From JANWHZ01 sp035758575 (GTDB lineage: Bacteria; Patescibacteriota; Saccharimonadia; Saccharimonadales; UBA4665): 21,660 nucleotides of DNA. Every line of letters starts with the position of its first letter. The stretch's first letter is position 1. Where the stretch lies: contig DASTXH010000074.1 in assembly GCA_035758575.1 (NCBI GenBank), positions 1-21,660 on the forward strand, read 5' to 3'. Positions 20,496 through 21,660 of this stretch are shown piece after piece. The notes under the pieces are model-generated. The model was not told the DNA's origin and did not search any database. It worked only from the letters and a program-made list of their open reading frames with translations. The translations under genes and the position numbers were made by a program.

Positions 20496-21660
20496 ATGAA
20501 ACGCGGGCGCACATTACTGAGCATTAGCATGACCGTACTGTGGTTTCTACTGGCGCCCGTGGCCTACGCCGACAGCGCCATTGGCCCACCGGCGCCCGCC
20601 ATAGCTACACCCCCATCCCCAGTTGTCATTACCGCGCTCCGCTTCGAGGGCACCAGCACCACCGGCGGTATACCCGTGTTCGTGCAACTCTACAACAATA
20701 GCGACGAATTAGTGGATACTCGTGGCTGGCGCCTTGTATTCAGCACAGAAAGCGCTGCCGCAACGCTCGCCACATTCGACTCCTGGCTATTGCCGCGCGG
20801 ATATGTGGTCGCAGGGGATGCTACGGTATCCGGCGCCGACTATACGTTCGCACTAGACGATTCAATGGCGCAGCAAGCCGCGCATACAGTTGGCCGGACG
20901 GTCAGTCTAGAGCCAAGCGCAAACTTCGCCGCACAGAGTGTTGGCCTACCATTCTATACTTACGGCGCAGGCCAGTGGTTGCAGCGAACACAAACCAGCA
21001 GCGGCAAATACAACCTTACCGGTAAAGCGTCTGATTTCACCGCTCAAAACGGTGCAGCACAGCTATATAGCGGCGGCCGATACACGCCCGCGTTAGCATC
21101 TACCGGGTTGTCTATAACAGAAATACTTCCTGCCGCGCATGATTGTCCGCCAACTGCTAACGACCTGCGCTGCAACGATTACATAAAGCTCTACAACGCT
21201 GGCAGTGCGCCCATCGACCTGGCTAACTACCGCTTGCGCAGCAACTACGGCGGTACCAAAAGCGGCAGCAGCAACACATTTCAGTTGCAAGGTATCCTTA
21301 CGCCAAACGCGTATCTTACTATTCACACCAAAAACGACAACTCACCGCTAAGCCTGCTGGACAATGGCGGCTACGTATGGATTGAAGATGCATTTGGACT
21401 GCAGATATACGACCCGGTGGTGCAATATCCGGACGGCGACAGCGGTTCGGCATGGGCGTTTGACGGCACCGCTTGGCGCTGGACAACCAACCCTCAACCC
21501 TTAGGCGCTAATAACTTCCCAGCCGAACTGCCACAAACCATAGAAGATAGTGTAGTATCACTAGCCCCGTGCGACCCCGGCCAAGAGCGAAACCCTGCCA
21601 CAAACCGTTGCCGCAGCATAGCAAGTACAGCCGCCGAAATATTTACTCCATGTAAGCCTG
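20496..21660 (+). CDS. Secreted lamin-tail-domain protein (C-terminus beyond window)
   Basis: The frame is open to the window end, giving at least 388 residues. It has a signal peptide (KRGRTLLSISMTVLWFLLAP, cut likely after AYA at 23-25). It then carries two lamin-tail-like beta domains: about 43-160 (FVQLYNNSDELVDTRGWRL in the first) and 205-335 (EILP...NDYIKLYNAGSAPIDLANYR). A Cys-bearing tail unit follows: CDPGQERNPATNRCR (359-373). A second unit begins FTPCKP (383-388) as the sequence ends. Bacterial lamin-tail domains occur in secreted nucleases and ComEC-like proteins, so DNA handling at the surface is a reasonable guess. The strong GGGAGAGG site five bases before ATG 20496 fixes the start. 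Confidence 0.88.
   Translation, partial: MKRGRTLLSISMTVLWFLLAPVAYADSAIGPPAPAIATPPSPVVITALRFEGTSTTGGIPVFVQLYNNSDELVDTRGWRLVFSTESAAATLATFDSWLLPRGYVVAGDATVSGADYTFALDDSMAQQAAHTVGRTVSLEPSANFAAQSVGLPFYTYGAGQWLQRTQTSSGKYNLTGKASDFTAQNGAAQLYSGGRYTPALASTGLSITEILPAAHDCPPTANDLRCNDYIKLYNAGSAPIDLANYRLRSNYGGTKSGSSNTFQLQGILTPNAYLTIHTKNDNSPLSLLDNGGYVWIEDAFGLQIYDPVVQYPDGDSGSAWAFDGTAWRWTTNPQPLGANNFPAELPQTIEDSVVSLAPCDPGQERNPATNRCRSIASTAAEIFTPCKP

Noticed and set aside
1..21660. UGA read as glycine (SR1/Gracilibacteria code)
   Set aside because: Conserved proteins end normally at UGA (tsaE, tsaB, mazG, pilA, pilM, pilO) and none contains an in-frame UGA.
1..21660. CRISPR arrays, insertion sequences, integrated phage or tRNA genes
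   Set aside because: No regularly spaced repeats, terminal inverted repeats, transposase or integrase frames, or cloverleaf-like sequences were seen.

Overview
The window looks like a piece of a small-genome Candidate Phyla Radiation bacterium, most likely Candidatus Saccharibacteria (TM7). This is inferred from the set and order of genes: short overlapping genes, a secretin-free type IV pilus locus, ruvC/ruvA/ruvB, yebC, a stand-alone competence ComEC without its metallo-beta-lactamase domain, and a secreted lamin-tail protein with Cys-rich tail repeats. UGA behaves as a stop throughout (several ATGA start/stop overlaps), so the recoded UGA=Gly code of SR1/Gracilibacteria does not apply. No rRNA, tRNA, CRISPR array, insertion sequence or phage gene was seen.

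Layout. 1-35 (-): first codons of a membrane protein cut by the window edge, preceded by a ~220-nt leader with a strong hairpin. 288-1147 (-): tsaE-tsaB, the tRNA t6A accessory pair, with an unusually short TsaB. 1231-1749 (+): a PRC-barrel-like protein. 1746-3735 (-): recA-mazG-recX operon. 3945-12904 (+): type IV pilus locus in three blocks: pilB-pilC; a highly expressed-looking major pilin with its own promoter, ribosome site and perfect terminator, followed by three minor (pseudo)pilins; and pilM-pilN-pilO plus a small fourth membrane protein in the PilP position. 12907-16198 (-): ruvC, a histidine phosphatase, ruvA, ruvB and a PH-domain membrane protein. 16271-17377 (+): phospholipase D-superfamily protein. 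17422-18150 (-): yebC. 18205-21660 (+): secreted HNH/DUF1524-type nuclease, ComEC, and a secreted lamin-tail-domain protein running off the end.

How it fits together. Type IV pili, a surface nuclease, the ComEC channel, RecA/RecX and the RuvABC resolvasome together could support capture, cutting, import and recombination (or salvage) of external DNA. This fits hosts with reduced biosynthesis. No secretin, prepilin peptidase or PilT retraction ATPase is encoded here; lack of a secretin next to PilMNO fits a single-membrane cell.

Regulatory signals. Many promoters carry an extended -10 (TGnTAnnnT). Several genes have a good -10 only 6-10 bases before the start codon and no Shine-Dalgarno site, suggesting leaderless mRNAs (PRC-barrel, PH protein, nuclease; perhaps also the first minor pilin and the PLD protein). 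Genes with strong ribosome sites are the major pilin and the lamin-tail protein. The yebC and nuclease promoters share the same bases in opposite directions.
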